Shown here: piece after piece, positions 41,348-52,466 of the stretch
Layout: every line of letters starts with the position of its first letter
Position numbering within the stretch: position 1 is the first letter of the stretch
Assembly: GCA_964023275.1 (NCBI GenBank)
Contig: OZ029923.1
Location: 4,312,729 to 4,376,728 of the forward strand
Source: Norana najaformis
Taxonomy: Eukaryota; Annelida; Clitellata; Crassiclitellata; Hormogastridae
Reading direction: 5' to 3'
DNA: 64,000 bases
Position numbers and translations under genes: made by a program
Notes under the pieces: generated by a model
What the model was told of the DNA's origin: nothing
Databases searched by the model: none
The model's input: the letters and a program-made list of their open reading frames with translations, nothing else

Positions 41348-42625
41348 CTTGTCTGTAAGAGACAAACATCGAATAAATATTCAGTTAAAAAATATAATGC
41401 AGAATTGTCTTCTGGCATTTATATAGTTTCAATGCTGATTGACAGGGCACCAATCTATGGTTTCTCACCAAGTTTTAATGAGCTTATTATATGTGTGAGG
41501 CATTTTTCCCATGCACTGATCAAATTAACAACTTGCAATGCCAGCGTATTATAAAGCATGCACTAAGCCATAGCCGCTGTTTACTGAAGCCTGTCCAGAG
41601 TTGTTACGATCATATGCCCAAAACAGAAACTAGTTTACAAGTATCATTTACACAGGTTTACACGATCGTTCGTTTTTCTTGTGAAGTCTTACACCGAGAA
41701 GTCTCAGTAGGCTTAAAAATCCTTAAACGTTTCCTGTTTTCCCTTCCTTTATACCGAACTAGAGTAGATCCAGATCAGAAATAATCAGCAACACACAGTA
41801 CAGGCAGTGATCTCAAAATGGCAACCAAGTTGAAAGGAAGCTAAAGAACCCAGCCGGTATTTTGATCCCAAAATAATCGGTAAGCTCTATATCTTTCGCT
41901 AGGGCTCTGTTCGTTGTAAACTGAGAACCCTAGCTATTACTGCTTTATTTATATCAGCTGTTGTCAGGATAGTCGTTATTCTAACCTACAAACCTCTTTC
42001 TTGAAAGGAGTCATCCATCTAAGGTCCGAAAATAAAAGTAGAACTTGACTCCTTGACACATAAACGCACCCAGCAAACAGGATTGCAATCGCAGTTCCTT
42101 GAAGAATACATAGATTAAGGTCAACATGATTCGACTCATTAGCGCCGCCGTGTGACTGACAGAATTGAGATTATAAGCAATACGTATGCTTGAAATAGTA
42201 TCAAACATCTTTGAAAGTATACCGGTAGTATCATTTTAATATTTCGATTATAAACATTTTGTCTTGTCATAACAAATTTATTTTGCTTCGGCAGGGATAA
42301 ATTTAGCTAAGTTCTTGCCAATCAGTGCAATTACTACGTAATGCTCAACAACCCTATTCCTGTACAATTTCTCTATTCATATAGTTCTAGGCTTGGTACG
42401 ACTAAAGCAGTTCTTTAAAAATATTATTCCTTCGCTTCCCTTTTCGTTCAAGTCACTCTAACAACAAAGTTTCAAACAACATTTGTCATAATTGTAATAA
42501 TTGTAATTGGACATAGGGTATCAGTTGTCTACTTATATATCTACCTGCCTCGAGTCTGAACCGGACACAGCTAATCACGTCAATTTCCTTGTGAATAAAC
42601 GCATGTAAATAATTTGGTTACAAAG
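41348..42625. other. Probable intron or 5' region of the phosphatase gene
   Basis: The acceptor at 41353-41354 requires an upstream exon, which I could not place with confidence. One donor candidate (CAA then GTGAGT, ending at 45638, minus strand) lies in a CpG-richer segment at 45560-45850. No repeat is recognised in this stretch. Confidence 0.4.
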
Positions 42626-42629
42626 ATTC

Positions 42630-42992
42630 TAATCTAATCTAAACACTTCTATAGCGCCACTATAATAATGCTCAAGTCAACAGTCGATGGTCGCTGCTAA
42701 ACAAAATCATTGTCCGAATCAAATTCCATGGTGAGTCCGGGTCGAAAAGCCAGAGAGGAGCCCATAAGTCACGGAGACAGCCTACGCAGGAAAAGAGTTC
42801 AGGAAAAGATGAGTTTTTAGTCGAGATCTGAAGGCAGAAACAGAATTTGCCCAGCGAATATTTGCAGGAAGAGAGTTCCAGAGTCTAAGGCCAGCGACAG
42901 AAAAGGCACGCCTGCCAAGAGCTGTTCTAGTCCACGGAATAGTCAGATTTAGACAGCTAGAAGACTTGGACGATTTAGCTGAAGTAATGTGG
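42630..42992 (-). pseudogene. LINE b 3' end with RT C-terminus
   Basis: The minus strand reads LGRRAFSVAGLRLWNSLP, ANIRWANSVSAFRSRLKTHL, F and so on to stop. RAFSVAGxRLWNSLP plus LKTHLF is diagnostic of CR1/L2/Jockey-type ORF2 C-termini. The 3' UTR and TTAGATTAG tail match the other family b copies, identifying that family as a LINE. Confidence 0.87.
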
Positions 42993-43144
42993 TTTGCGAT
43001 AATGAAAACTGGAAAATTGACATAATTAAGGAACGTTGAATCTATATAATATATTTCGTCGTTGGTGACACTGATAAGAGCCAGAGCCTTCTATTTTAGA
43101 GCCATATATTAATCCATGACAAGCGCAGGACGCTATAAATAGCG

Positions 43145-43545
43145 TAAAACGCTATAAAAATCGTAATCTTAATCCCGAGATTTCTACAGCAACCAATGAT
43201 AGCCACGTCACGGGAACCAGCTTATTCACAGGCGCTCAGTCAAAATAAAATCGATAGGCAAAAAGGGTTTGGTTCCAGGTCAAGATCCAAACGTCATGTA
43301 GCGAGACAGCGTGGCAGCTACGGTGGGTGGTGTTTGGGGGGATTGGAGCGGAGAGATAAGGGGAAGAAGGGGGGTCAGGATGGGATCTGTGAAATAGGAA
43401 TGTTTTCAGTTTTGAGTGAAAGGCCAATGCAGAAATTGCAAGCAGTGGAGCTTAGGTTAGTTTGTAAGATGGGTCAGAAAACTGTCGCAGTTCTGGGGGG
43501 AGTTCATTCTAGAGTAGTGGGGCAGCTATGGAAGATTTAGAGCTT
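43145..43545 (-). pseudogene. LINE a 3' end with RT C-terminus
   Basis: On the minus strand, LWNELPPELRQF-like sequence in an interrupted frame leads to AFHSKLKTFLFHRSHPD and a Pro-rich tail, then GGATCTTGACCTGGAACCAA, GAGCGCCTGTGAATAAGCTG and ATTAAGATTACGATT. This longest copy ties the TTACGA-tailed family to a LINE. Confidence 0.85.
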
Positions 43546-43769
43546 TACAGAGTTTTTTTCTAAACCGTCAACGACCTTGTCAGCCACAAGATGTCGTTAC
43601 ACATTGAATAATGCAGTGCTGTTATAGACACCTATATTTAGCTCGCTTGAATCCGATTATGTATTGATCAACAGCAGTTAACTTGATTTACAACTCCACC
43701 GCTGCGGTGTGCAAGTGGCGGTAGTCCGAAACCAGGATAAAGCGTCTTTAAACAGAAACAACATACAAC

Positions 43770-43845
43770 GCTATTTGCAGGGTCGAGGTCATACGGTCGC
43801 TGTGTAAAACCGTGTACAATTTACATTTACATTTACTATCAGAAG
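43770..43845 (+). repeat. SINE-A 3' tail only
   Basis: CAGGGTCGAGGTCATACGGT, CGCTGTGTAAAACCGTGTAC, ATTTACATTTACATTTAC. Confidence 0.82.
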
Positions 43846-44094
43846 AGTCGCTATTGGCATCCAAAGAAACAACATGGCCACCTGGCATAGCCGATATGGC
43901 CATGAAAATCAAGATGCCGAAGAGTCAAATGGCCGTTTGAAAAATTTATATTTTACAATTTAAAGTAAAAATAAATTTTAAAATGAAACTATAAGGAAGA
44001 AGTCAAACGCCAAAAACGTTCGTAATCCAGGAGGACCCCACTTTCCGCCTTCGATCCTCGGAGAAACCTAGTAAATCAAATAAGTAAGGTAACC

Positions 44095-44378
44095 CATATC
44101 CCTGATGTGAGACGCAGGTGAGGCTTTATTTCCTTTTCTTTAGACCCTTTAGCCGACAATTGACGAATCCCAGAGTCCTGGACACGGGATCAGTGCATAG
44201 CAGCACTTGCCGTTTACTTCCCAGCTTACACCGGTACCAAATTATACTGCTTGGTGACAGAGGCACAGTGTGCGCAAACAACTTGCCCAGGGTCGTTACA
44301 CGGAGTCAAAACCGCAACCGCATGATCATTGGCCAAACGCGTTACCGATAGACCATCTCACCGCACAGAACATAAAGA
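44095..44378 (-). repeat. SINE-B
   Basis: The only copy of this family on the minus strand: GAATCCCAGAGTCCTGGACA, TTTACTTCCCAGCTTACACC, CACGGAGTCAAAACCGCAAC (decayed B-box), CGCGTTACCGATAGACCATC. Confidence 0.86.
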
Positions 44379-44624
44379 AACATGAGAGACACCAGCGAAA
44401 TATGAACTGAAAATATCAAGACGAACGAACCAAACTCAGCAACAGAAATATATGAACAAAAAACTGTAACTCAATAAGACGTCAACAACCACATTAGCCT
44501 TGTTTTTAAACTTTGGAAGTAATAATTTATTCCAAACTTTAATAAAAGCTTCCATCATTTAGGCTGGCGAGGCGCGCCTTCAAGTTGTAGTTAAACGATG
44601 CTCACTTGCATCACATCACGTGTC

Positions 44625-44815
44625 TATCATTTCTGCATTTATTAAGCGCCACTATCTAATGACTAAGCATCAATCGATGGCGCTGAGCAGTGGTGAGTGT
44701 CGAACTTGCTCAAAGTAAGTACGCAGTAGCAGTTTCAGAGGAGGAGATTCGAACGCGTACTCTCCGCGTTAAAAGCCGAGCGCTCTATCCAATAGGTTAC
44801 CGTACCCCCCCCCAT
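44625..44815 (-). repeat. SINE-D
   Basis: TTTCTGCATTTATTAAGCGC tail side, CATCAATCGATGGCGCTGAG, GGAGGAGATTCGAACGCGTA (B-box), GCCGAGCGCTCTATCCAATA A-box side. The GAGCGCTCTATCCAAT spelling matches the satellite at 20.2-21.2 kb. Confidence 0.87.
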
Positions 44816-44962
44816 TGCATTGCGATAATTAAGATGACATTTAGCTGCATCATCGCTGCATTTTCATCTGAAAAGCTCTGTTTCCAATCTGCAAAGTGCT
44901 ATGTTTTATGCTTAATCAATGCTAAAGCAGCCATATGTTAAACCGTTCGCACTTACTGCACG

Positions 44963-45020
44963 CTCACACACACACGCACACACACACACCCACGCATGCA
45001 CGCACACACCCACACACAGC
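44963..45020. repeat. (CA)n microsatellite
   Basis: ACACACACGCACACACACA and related. Confidence 0.9.
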
Positions 45021-45439
45021 GCGTTTAAGACATTTAATAAGGCTAACCAACGAGTAGAAGAAAATGCCTGCCAACAACCATTAGGTAACAACCACTGGCC
45101 GACGCAAAAGCTGTGCGATATTTTGGGCTGTAATTGTGCTTGGCATTAAAACAGACGCTGTGCGCATCACGAGCAAAAGGCGACGACGACGACGACTTTT
45201 CCGCAGTGAGTCTCCATACGACACTTGTGCTATTTTTAATCTAGTCTGCTCACTCGAGAAATTTTTGGCCAGTCGGGGCTTTTGCGCTTTTTTAAAACTG
45301 GTGTTGGAAAGCAGATAGCATTTCCGTTAGTCTGAGATATTTTCCTTCTATACAAATGCATGCAGACAATGTTCAGGCTATTGCACGCTAGTTTTATGAT
45401 TGACAAATTCAGTTTATGATTCACGTTTTGGCTATTTTG

Positions 45440-45860
45440 GGCTAATTTAGAATCGAACTCGTTGTGAGTGTAACGTAAACGTCAGCGCAGCAACGCCTCA
45501 ACGAAAAAGAGGGAAACCAGCAGACGGCTCTTTGTTTAGACATCTCGGGGAGTTGCTTACAAATTGAAAATGTCAGTGTACTCACGTTCTGCCGAAGAAC
45601 AACTCACGCATTTCCGCGGATGACCTTGAAAACTCACTTGAAGACGACGAGAGAACTGGGAAAAGGCGTTGGTGGTCATTTTCTGTCTGGGTTGACGCGT
45701 GTGGACTCTGGGGCGTCGAAACATCCCACAGTTCCAGACGTGAGGTTTTTTCTGACACAAAAGGGCGTCATATTTCACCCGCCAAGCTCTTGACATTTGT
45801 CTCGTCACAGCTCACGGAAGCTCTTATCCGCTGCGTCAAAGACACGCTGCCTCTGCAGGT
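45440..45860 (-). promoter_or_regulatory. Candidate 5' exon / promoter region on the minus strand
   Basis: Non-repetitive and CpG-richer than its flanks, with a good minus-strand donor (TTCAA then GTGAGT, exon end 45638). It could be the noncoding first exon of the phosphatase gene, implying a 4.3-kb intron. Joining it to the phosphatase exon puts a stop in frame, so any such exon would be untranslated. Confidence 0.3.
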
Positions 45861-46036
45861 AGGTTCACATGTCAAGCTGATCAGATGACGAAGGTTCAGC
45901 TTAATTAGACGGGGCTAGTGCTGTAAACAGCGTGCGCATGCGCCGCTGTGTCACGTCGGATCTCTTTCTGGGTTTCTGTCATACCACGCTGTGGTATAGC
46001 CACATCATTGTGCATTGTTCGGAAATGGCCAATCCT

Positions 46037-46043
46037 GTTGTTG

Positions 46044-46115
<72 letters not shown>

Positions 46116-46163
46116 GGAATTATTATTTATGTTCGGAATTATTATTATTATTATTATTATTAT

Positions 46164-46243
<80 letters not shown>

Positions 46244-46262
46244 TAGTAGTAGTAGTAGTATT
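46037..46262. repeat. (TTA)n(TAG)n compound microsatellite
   Basis: About 75 bp of TTA, a short complex patch duplicated as TCGGAATTATTA, then about 95 bp of TAG. Confidence 0.97.
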
Positions 46263-46432
46263 AACTTGCTTGCCCACCGTAGACTAACCTCTGGTTTCTC
46301 TGACCTAGCGGAATTCGCCGTGACTTATCCCATGGATTATGATTTTGATTACGATTTCACATGAAGCGACGTTCGATTGATGCATTGGGCATTATGATAA
46401 CGGCGCTATAGAAGTCAGATTAGAATTGTTGT
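46262..46432 (+). repeat. LINE 3' end family b
   Basis: TTAACTTGCTTGCCCACCGT, CTGGTTTCTCTGACCTAGC, GCATTGGGCATTATGATAAC, GGCGCTATAGAAGTCAGATT. The RT tail is replaced by the microsatellite. Confidence 0.83.
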
Positions 46433-46434
46433 CG

Positions 46435-47280
46435 CTGTGGCTGTGGTAGTCGTTGTTGTTGTTGTCGTTGTTGTCTGTCTAGTTTTCTGGTGAATGTCAC
46501 AGGAAATAGATGCATATATTATATGTATGCCATATGCAACTGAATAATCATACAGCGCTTATGGGGTACATGTCAAAAGCGCGTCATGACTTAGACCGCC
46601 ATTCAGTGCTAAGTCATGCACTTTGACACCGACAGTTTTGAATATTCATTAGCATGCTCTCCAAAGTTAGTTTTATACGTAATACTAGTTTTTCTGTTTT
46701 CCTTCGCTGATTGGATATGACGATTTACGATATGTCGGCGTTGCATATACACTGAGGCATTTATTTCTGATCACAGTCAAATCAGTTCAACACTACATCA
46801 AAGCGAACGACATCATATACGGAGCCACCTGCATGCGGACTACGAACTTAGCTGAAACTATAAAATCGCGCCCGATGCATTACGTAATCAAACCGTGCAT
46901 GTAAAAAACGCACCCACAGAGGGCATTAAAACCTTATGCGGTCTGCAGGTGCAACATCGGATAACAAGGAGTTTTATGGCGCTATACAAATGATCTGTAT
47001 TTGTTGCTATTGGTGGAGATATCTGGCGAGGTAATTTCTCATTTATTACCCTTTCTGCTCGTTTATCTATAAACGCGACTATATCAGTGACTGTCTGCAG
47101 ATGGTTGTAAATGTAAATGTAAATCTGCGAAATTTCTCTGCGCCACACAAAAGCTCCGTTAGAGAGACCAGCTTAATCACTGGCGCTATATCAAATCAAG
47201 TCTGAAAGACCCAGGTTGTTTTGTCAGTTTTGATGCCACCAGGTCAGAATCCGAGGGTTGGTCGTTAGAGCTAGCACGGG
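46435..47280. other. Unassigned sequence
   Basis: A short (GTT)n patch at 46430-46480. TGTAAATGTAAATGTAAATC at 47105-47125 looks like an isolated SINE-A-type tail. No gene is seen. Confidence 0.4.
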
Positions 47281-47282
47281 CC

Positions 47283-47625
47283 AGGCTCCAAAATATCTTT
47301 GTGATCTTATTCGGCCTCCAAGTTCCAGTACCTCGTCCGTCCTCTACGTTCTCTAGGTCGTCTGGATCTATTTGTTCCTCGTGTTAAGTCCTCGCTTGCG
47401 CAGCAGAAGGCTTTTGCTGTTGTTGGCCCATCTCTATGGAATGGACTTCCGCTATCGTTTTGTGCAAGGGTCACAGTTGGTGATAGAGCTCAGTCAGCTC
47501 GTTGTTTAAAGAAGTTCTTATTTCCCCGGGGTTCTCATGCTGGAAGCGACTCTGAGTAGTTTGTTCTGTAAGAAGCGCTATATAAGTTATCAAATACAAT
47601 ACAATAAAATATAATACAATCTGAT
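47283..47625 (+). pseudogene. LINE e 3' end with well-preserved RT C-terminus
   Basis: An open frame reads DLFVPRVKSSLAQQKAFAVV, GPSLWNGLPLSFCARVTVGD, RAQSARCLKKFLFPRG and SHAGSDSE then stop (47560 region). Upstream, APKYLCDLIRPPSSS matches the usual PxYLxDLI segment but is separated by a frameshift. The 3' UTR ends AAGCGCTATATAAGTTATCA followed by AATACAATACAATAAAAT. It resembles a CR1/L2/Jockey-type non-LTR element. Confidence 0.9.
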
Positions 47626-47995
47626 CCTTACTGTGGTCCGTAGGCTGATCTACCTAACGGATTAAGTTAAGCTATCGAAGCAACGCAATCAGTAATTTCA
47701 CTTGTAATGGGAATCGTCAGTAACTACGACAAACAATCCTGCTATCCTACAGCGTAGACGATAGAACAGTAAGCTTAAAAGTCTATCCCATTATAAGGAT
47801 AAGCGTCACCGAGAGGCAAGAACAGACGCCTGACAAATAGCCAGACATACAAGAAGCATACTTAGGAATGCTTCCACACATGCATGCGTGTATACACACA
47901 CTTTTCCACAGACAGCCGGCGAGGAGTGACTGTAATGTTCTTAATGACCTTTACACCGGCAGGAATAGCTCTACCCGGACAACGATAAATATAAA
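47625..47995. other. Unassigned sequence
   Basis: Nothing recognisable. Confidence 0.4.
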
Positions 47996-48200
47996 TATAG
48001 ATGCTTGCGGTTTTCTGTAGCGACCGTGTGGCCTCTACCCTGTTCGTTTTTCACTGAATTGATTGGGTGAGATCCTTCATCACTCACTGGTTCCCGCTTT
48101 AATGGGTACCACGCCATTTAAGATCCCAGTGCACAGACCGTGATTAAAATCTCTGAAATAATAGCCACTATTGGTATGCGAACCGGTATCCTCACTCACA
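47995..48200 (-). repeat. SINE-A, near full-length body
   Basis: TTTTCTGTAGCGACCGTGTG, CTCTACCCTGTTCGTTTTTC, TTTAATGGGTACCACGCCAT, CACAGACCGTGATTAAAATC, GAAATAATAGCCACTATTGG and the B-box side TATGCGAACCGGTATCC. It is preceded (gene-strand 5') by the tandem head at 48200-48612. Confidence 0.87.
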
Positions 48201-48612
48201 GAGACGCCTTGACGTACGCTTTGACCAATGTAGCTAACTAGGGCAGTTGAGATACCATAGCGACGATTGTGACGTCATTGTGAGGCTCCTTGACGTACGC
48301 TTTGACCAATGTAGCTACCGAGGCCAGCTGAGATACCATGGCGACGATTATGACGTCAATATGTGTCGGGCCAAGTGAGGCGCCTTGACGTACGCTTTAA
48401 CCAGCGTAGCTAAATAGGCCAGCTGAGATACCATAGCGACAATTGTGACGACAATGTGTGTCAGGCCAAGTGACGCCTTGACGTTCGCTTTAGCCAATGT
48501 AACTAACTAGACCAGCTGAGATACCATAGCGACGATTATGACGTCAATATGTGTCGGGCTAAGTGAGGCGCCTTGACGTACGCTTTAACCATTGTAGCTA
48601 ACTATATATATC
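48200..48612 (-). repeat. ~94-bp tandem repeat of the SINE-A tRNA-like head
   Basis: CCTTGACG marks fall at 48207, 48288, 48383, 48476 and 48571 (periods 81, 95, 93, 95). Units contain TACGCTTTGACCAATGTAGC, CAGCTGAGATACCATAGCGA and TGACGTCAATATGTGTCGGG, the reverse complement of the 6815-7245 units. It is the same element and the same expansion at a second locus. Confidence 0.9.
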
Positions 48613-48624
48613 ATGGACAAGTTG

Positions 48625-49055
48625 CTATGCAGTCGCTATGCAAATATATACCGCTCAGGTATATATTTATACCTTTCGCTTTATATTTATACCTTTCGCT
48701 TTTACAGGTCGCTTTATGTCTAGGTCTACATATACATACATAGGTCTATGTATGTACATGTATATATGTTTTAGGTCTATATATATACATGTATATATAG
48801 ACCTAAACATATGTTTTAGGTCTATATATATACATGTATATATAGACCTAAACATATATACATGAATATATATACCTAAATATATACATGTATATATAGA
48901 CCTAAAACATATATATATGTATATATGTTTTAGGTCTATGTATATACATGTATATATGTTTTAGGTCTATATATACATGTATATATGTTTAGGATATATA
49001 TTCATGTATATATGTTTAGGTCTATATATACATGTATATATGTTTTAGTACATTC
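48625..49055. repeat. Palindromic TATATACATGTATATA repeat array
   Basis: Repeated TTTTAGGTCTATATATACAT and its inverse ATGTATATATAGACCTAAA make consecutive perfect palindromes. Unit length varies between about 35 and 60 bp. Confidence 0.88.
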
Positions 49056-49059
49056 ACTT

Positions 49060-49880
49060 GATATGATTTGGAGTATACATAACGTATATAATATACTGTC
49101 GATGATGTATGATGTCAAGTATACGTCGTAAGATGAAGAAACTACAGGAATCGCATCCATTCAGTATATAAATAAAAACTGGCGACACCTTTTCTGTACA
49201 GCTTCTACTAAAGCTTGGTTGATCTCCATCTATCATGGTCTCCATGCATGCGACCAGCTTTTGTCAGAACTTTCATGTAGGTCCCGATATCCTCATGAAA
49301 TATGACGTTATCGCCTTTAAAAGGCTTCTAAAAGACGCCAGATAAATATGTATGTATATAAATATATATATGTATATATATATAATTATATCAGAGTGTC
49401 TCTGATTCTATGCATGGAGCGAGCGGAATTGTCTGGCTTATATGGCAAGTAGTAAGCCGTTTCTAAGACGCTGGGATTCAGACCCTTGCCAGCACATGAC
49501 ATGGAAAATGTATGTTATGTACTATAGATAAGAGGTATTGGAGATTAGATTTTTACTCTGCAGATACTGAACAGTATGATAATTACATCTATCTGTTTTA
49601 AATACACCTGTAGTTATAACACTTATAGCAATTACATCTGTAGTGATTACACCAGTATTGACCAGCAGTGCATAGCAATACTATTGATGGTACTGGATTT
49701 GATTCTGATTGTGATGGTGGATCGCCTCATCGGGTCGACCCGACCTTCATCTCGACCCGACCTTCATCTCGACCCGATTTGACCCGACCCAACCACTGCG
49801 TTGAATACGAAGTAATATCGTTTGATGAAAATCTCACTGCAGGTTACCAGATGTATCAAGAATGTCTAGGTACAAGAACT
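49060..49880. other. Unassigned sequence
   Basis: It contains short AT microsatellites at 49345-49390, and a small tandem CGACCCGACCTTCATCT array at 49735-49790. No gene is recognised. Confidence 0.4.
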
Positions 49881-49884
49881 ACAT

Positions 49885-50065
49885 CGACAGACAGACAAAC
49901 AGACACACAGACAGACAGACAAGCAGACAGGCAGACAGACAGACAGACACAGACAGACACAGGCAAGCAGGCAGGCAGACACACAGACAGACACAGACAG
50001 ACAGGCAGGCAGACAGACAGCCACACAGACAGACACAGACAGACAGACAGGCAGACAGACAGATA
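49885..50065. repeat. (CAGA)n microsatellite
   Basis: ACAGACAGACAGGCAGG-type array. Confidence 0.95.
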
Positions 50066-50360
50066 TAATCACTTGTGACACATGTGGCCAATGCTCGATA
50101 ATTTTTCTCATGAGATTATTGTCAAAGGGCATTCGGTGCTTTCCTTCCGAGCGCTGTCCAAAACAACTAGGGGTCGACTAAAGCGCCCTGTGGACGAATT
50201 TCCATCGAACCATCGGGCATCCCCTCTGCAGCCGATCACCTCGATGACTAGGCCCGGCTGCTGCGAAGACTAAGCCATGATGGTTCCGCTGCAGCAGCAG
50301 CAGCAGCAGCGGAGATAATCCGCTGTTTGTTGCGTAACGTCCATGGGAGTAATCCTTGAT
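50066..50360. other. Unassigned sequence with (GCA)n
   Basis: A short GCAGCAGCAGCAGCAGC run at 50290-50310. The rest is complex sequence without a recognised exon. Confidence 0.4.
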
Positions 50361-50555
50361 TGGAGAGAGAGAGAGAGAGACAGAGAGAGAGAAGAGAGAC
50401 AGACAGACAGACAGAGAAAGAGAGAGAGAAGAGAAGAGGGACAGAGAGAAGAGATAGAGAAGAGACAGAGACAGAGACAGACAGACAGACATACAAAGAG
50501 AAAGAGAGAAGAGAGAGACAAACAGACAGACAGACAGACAGACAAAGAGAGAGAT
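50361..50555. repeat. (GA)n/(CAGA)n microsatellite
   Basis: Purine-rich GAGAGAGACAGAGAG with CAGACAGACAG. Confidence 0.93.
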
Positions 50556-50682
50556 GTGCTTGTTCCCCATCCATCCATCGCCGCCGAATGACTTTCGAGG
50601 TTCAAATGAAGAACCTGTCAATGGCGAACTCCCTGGTCAATCAAGCTCACTTCATGCAAATTACTACTGACTTAACGTGTAA

Positions 50683-50683
50683 C

Positions 50684-50777
<94 letters not shown>

Positions 50778-50778
50778 C
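50683..50778. repeat. (TA)n(GA)n microsatellite
   Basis: AT run then a pure GA run, abutting the left edge of the fold-back element. Confidence 0.94.
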
Positions 50779-50783
50779 ATGTT

Positions 50784-51064
50784 CACTGCGCTTTTCAAAG
50801 CCCGTTAAAGGGCGATATATATGCAAATACGTGTACATGTATACTGACAGCTAAAGGACTTCTTGTGCATTTAAAATAACAAGCGACCACCATACTATAA
50901 TTATTATGCAGAGTCATATGACATATATATATATATATATATAAAGTATACGATGCTATATAGCAGACTGTCATATGACTGCATAATAATTATAGTGCGG
51001 TGGTCGTTTGTTATTTTAAATGCATATACAGTCTTTTAGCTGTCAGTATACATGTACACGTATT

Positions 51065-51121
<57 letters not shown>

Positions 51122-51248
51122 CCCTTTAAGGGCCTTATATATATATAGCGCTATATATACATGGCTATATCTATATATATATATATATACATACACATAT
51201 ATATATAAGGGCCTTTAAGGGCCTTTGAGGGCCTTTGAAAAGCGCTGG
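50784..51248. mobile_element. Fold-back (long inverted repeat) element
   Basis: The left arm (about 50827-50926, from TGCAAATACGTGTACATG to TGCAGAGTCATATGAC) is nearly the reverse complement of the right arm (about 50972-51071, GTCATATGACTGCATAATAA to CACGTATTTGCA). Outside the arms, CTGCGCTTTTCAAAGCCC at 50786 is mirrored by GGGCCTTTGAAAAGCGCTG ending at 51247, and GGGCGATATATA by TATATCGCCC. TA microsatellites sit at the centre and inside the right arm. There is no open frame, so it is non-autonomous. Confidence 0.8.
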
Positions 51249-51249
51249 G

Positions 51250-51820
51250 AACAGAGATACTAAACATTTATATCAAACAGATTTGAACAGATGCGACGTA
51301 AGATAAGCTGAGAATGTTTCCTGGAACAGTATCTTTTGGAACAGTAGGTATTTTTAGATGGAGCTTGTTCCACAAGAAACACGTTGTCCTCGGACCAGTA
51401 TATACATGTATATACAGGAAAAAGTGCTTAACGTTCCTTATATGCATCTGTATACACAGCAATCTGTACCTCTTTACCTTTGTACTACTTTCTTACTTAC
51501 AGTAACCTGATTCTCTGGTTTCCCTACCAACTGGATTTCAACCTACCAAGCAATTTACTACTAGCCCACATCAGATCGATTATGGCGCTATATAATCAAA
51601 CCCAAACAGGCCAACACATGGCCACCTATTTTTGTGATTTGGCATTTAGAACCTGGCTTGCTTTCTGATATCCGTCGGGGCTCATCGCTCCTAATGAAAC
51701 CGAAATTAGTTGTTTAAATCTCATTATTCAACAGACATCCATGGACATTCCAAACCCTAAAGTCAATACATCTGGCAAATCTCTCTCGCTCGCCCTGTCT
51801 TTGACTAAGCAAGCAAGTAG
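51250..51820. other. Unassigned sequence
   Basis: Short frames of 60-65 codons. CTTCCTACAGTAACCTGATTCTCTGG-like text and TATGGCGCTATATAATCAAA near 51585 suggest a decayed LINE 3' end, but I cannot place a family. Confidence 0.35.
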
Positions 51821-51827
51821 GCTGACA

Positions 51828-52110
51828 GGAGGAGGAGGAGGAGAAGAAGAAGAGGAAGAAGAAGAAGAGCAAGAGGAAGAAGAAGAATCAGAGGAAGAAG
51901 AAGGAAGAAGAAGAGGAGGAAGAGGAAGAAGAAGAATCAGAGGAAGAGGAAGAGGAAGAGGAAGAATCAGAATCAGAAGAAGAGGAGGAAGAGGAAGAAG
52001 AAGAATCAGAAGAAGAGGAAGAAAAAGAAGAAGAAGAAGAATCAGAAGAAGAGGAGGAAGAAGAAGAAGAAAAAGAGGAAGAGGAAGAAGAAGAAAAAGA
52101 GGAAGAGGAA

Positions 52111-52145
<35 letters not shown>

Positions 52146-52320
52146 ACCAGAAGAAGAAGAAGAAGAGGAAGAAAAATAGGTGGAGGAGGAGGAGGAAGAA
52201 GTAGCAGTAGTAGTTGTTGTTGTTGTGGTGGTACTGGCAGTGGTAATGGTAGTGATAATCGTAGAAGCGGTAGTGGTGGTAGTAGTCGTAGTAGTAGCAG
52301 GAGTTGGAGTAGAAGGAGAA
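51828..52320. repeat. (GAA)/(GGA)n tract grading into (GTA/GTT)n
   Basis: About 350 bp of AAGAAGAGGAAGAAG, then GTAGCAGTAGTAGTTGTTG. A 195-codon plus-strand frame and Phe/Leu-rich minus frames are explained by the triplet period. Confidence 0.93.
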
Positions 52321-52466
52321 GAAGTTAATGATTAAGAAGACGTTGTGATTCAAGAAGATTCCATCTGATGAGCAAACAGGTCATCATCATTCAGGCCACC
52401 AGGGAACCATTATTCCCGACGGGTCACACGATTCGACAACTAGTTGTCCATTTCACTTCACTACCG

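Noticed and set aside
41348..41365. Upstream in-frame Met for the phosphatase (MSLTDK extension)
   Set aside because: A good splice acceptor (TCTCTTACAG) falls between it and the next Met, so the extension is intronic.
45557..45808. Coding first exon of the phosphatase
   Set aside because: Joining its donor to the phosphatase acceptor puts a stop in frame; at most it is untranslated leader.
51741..52328. 195-codon Arg/Glu/Gly-rich frame
   Set aside because: It is a GAA/GGA triplet repeat read in one frame; the other frames are equally long.
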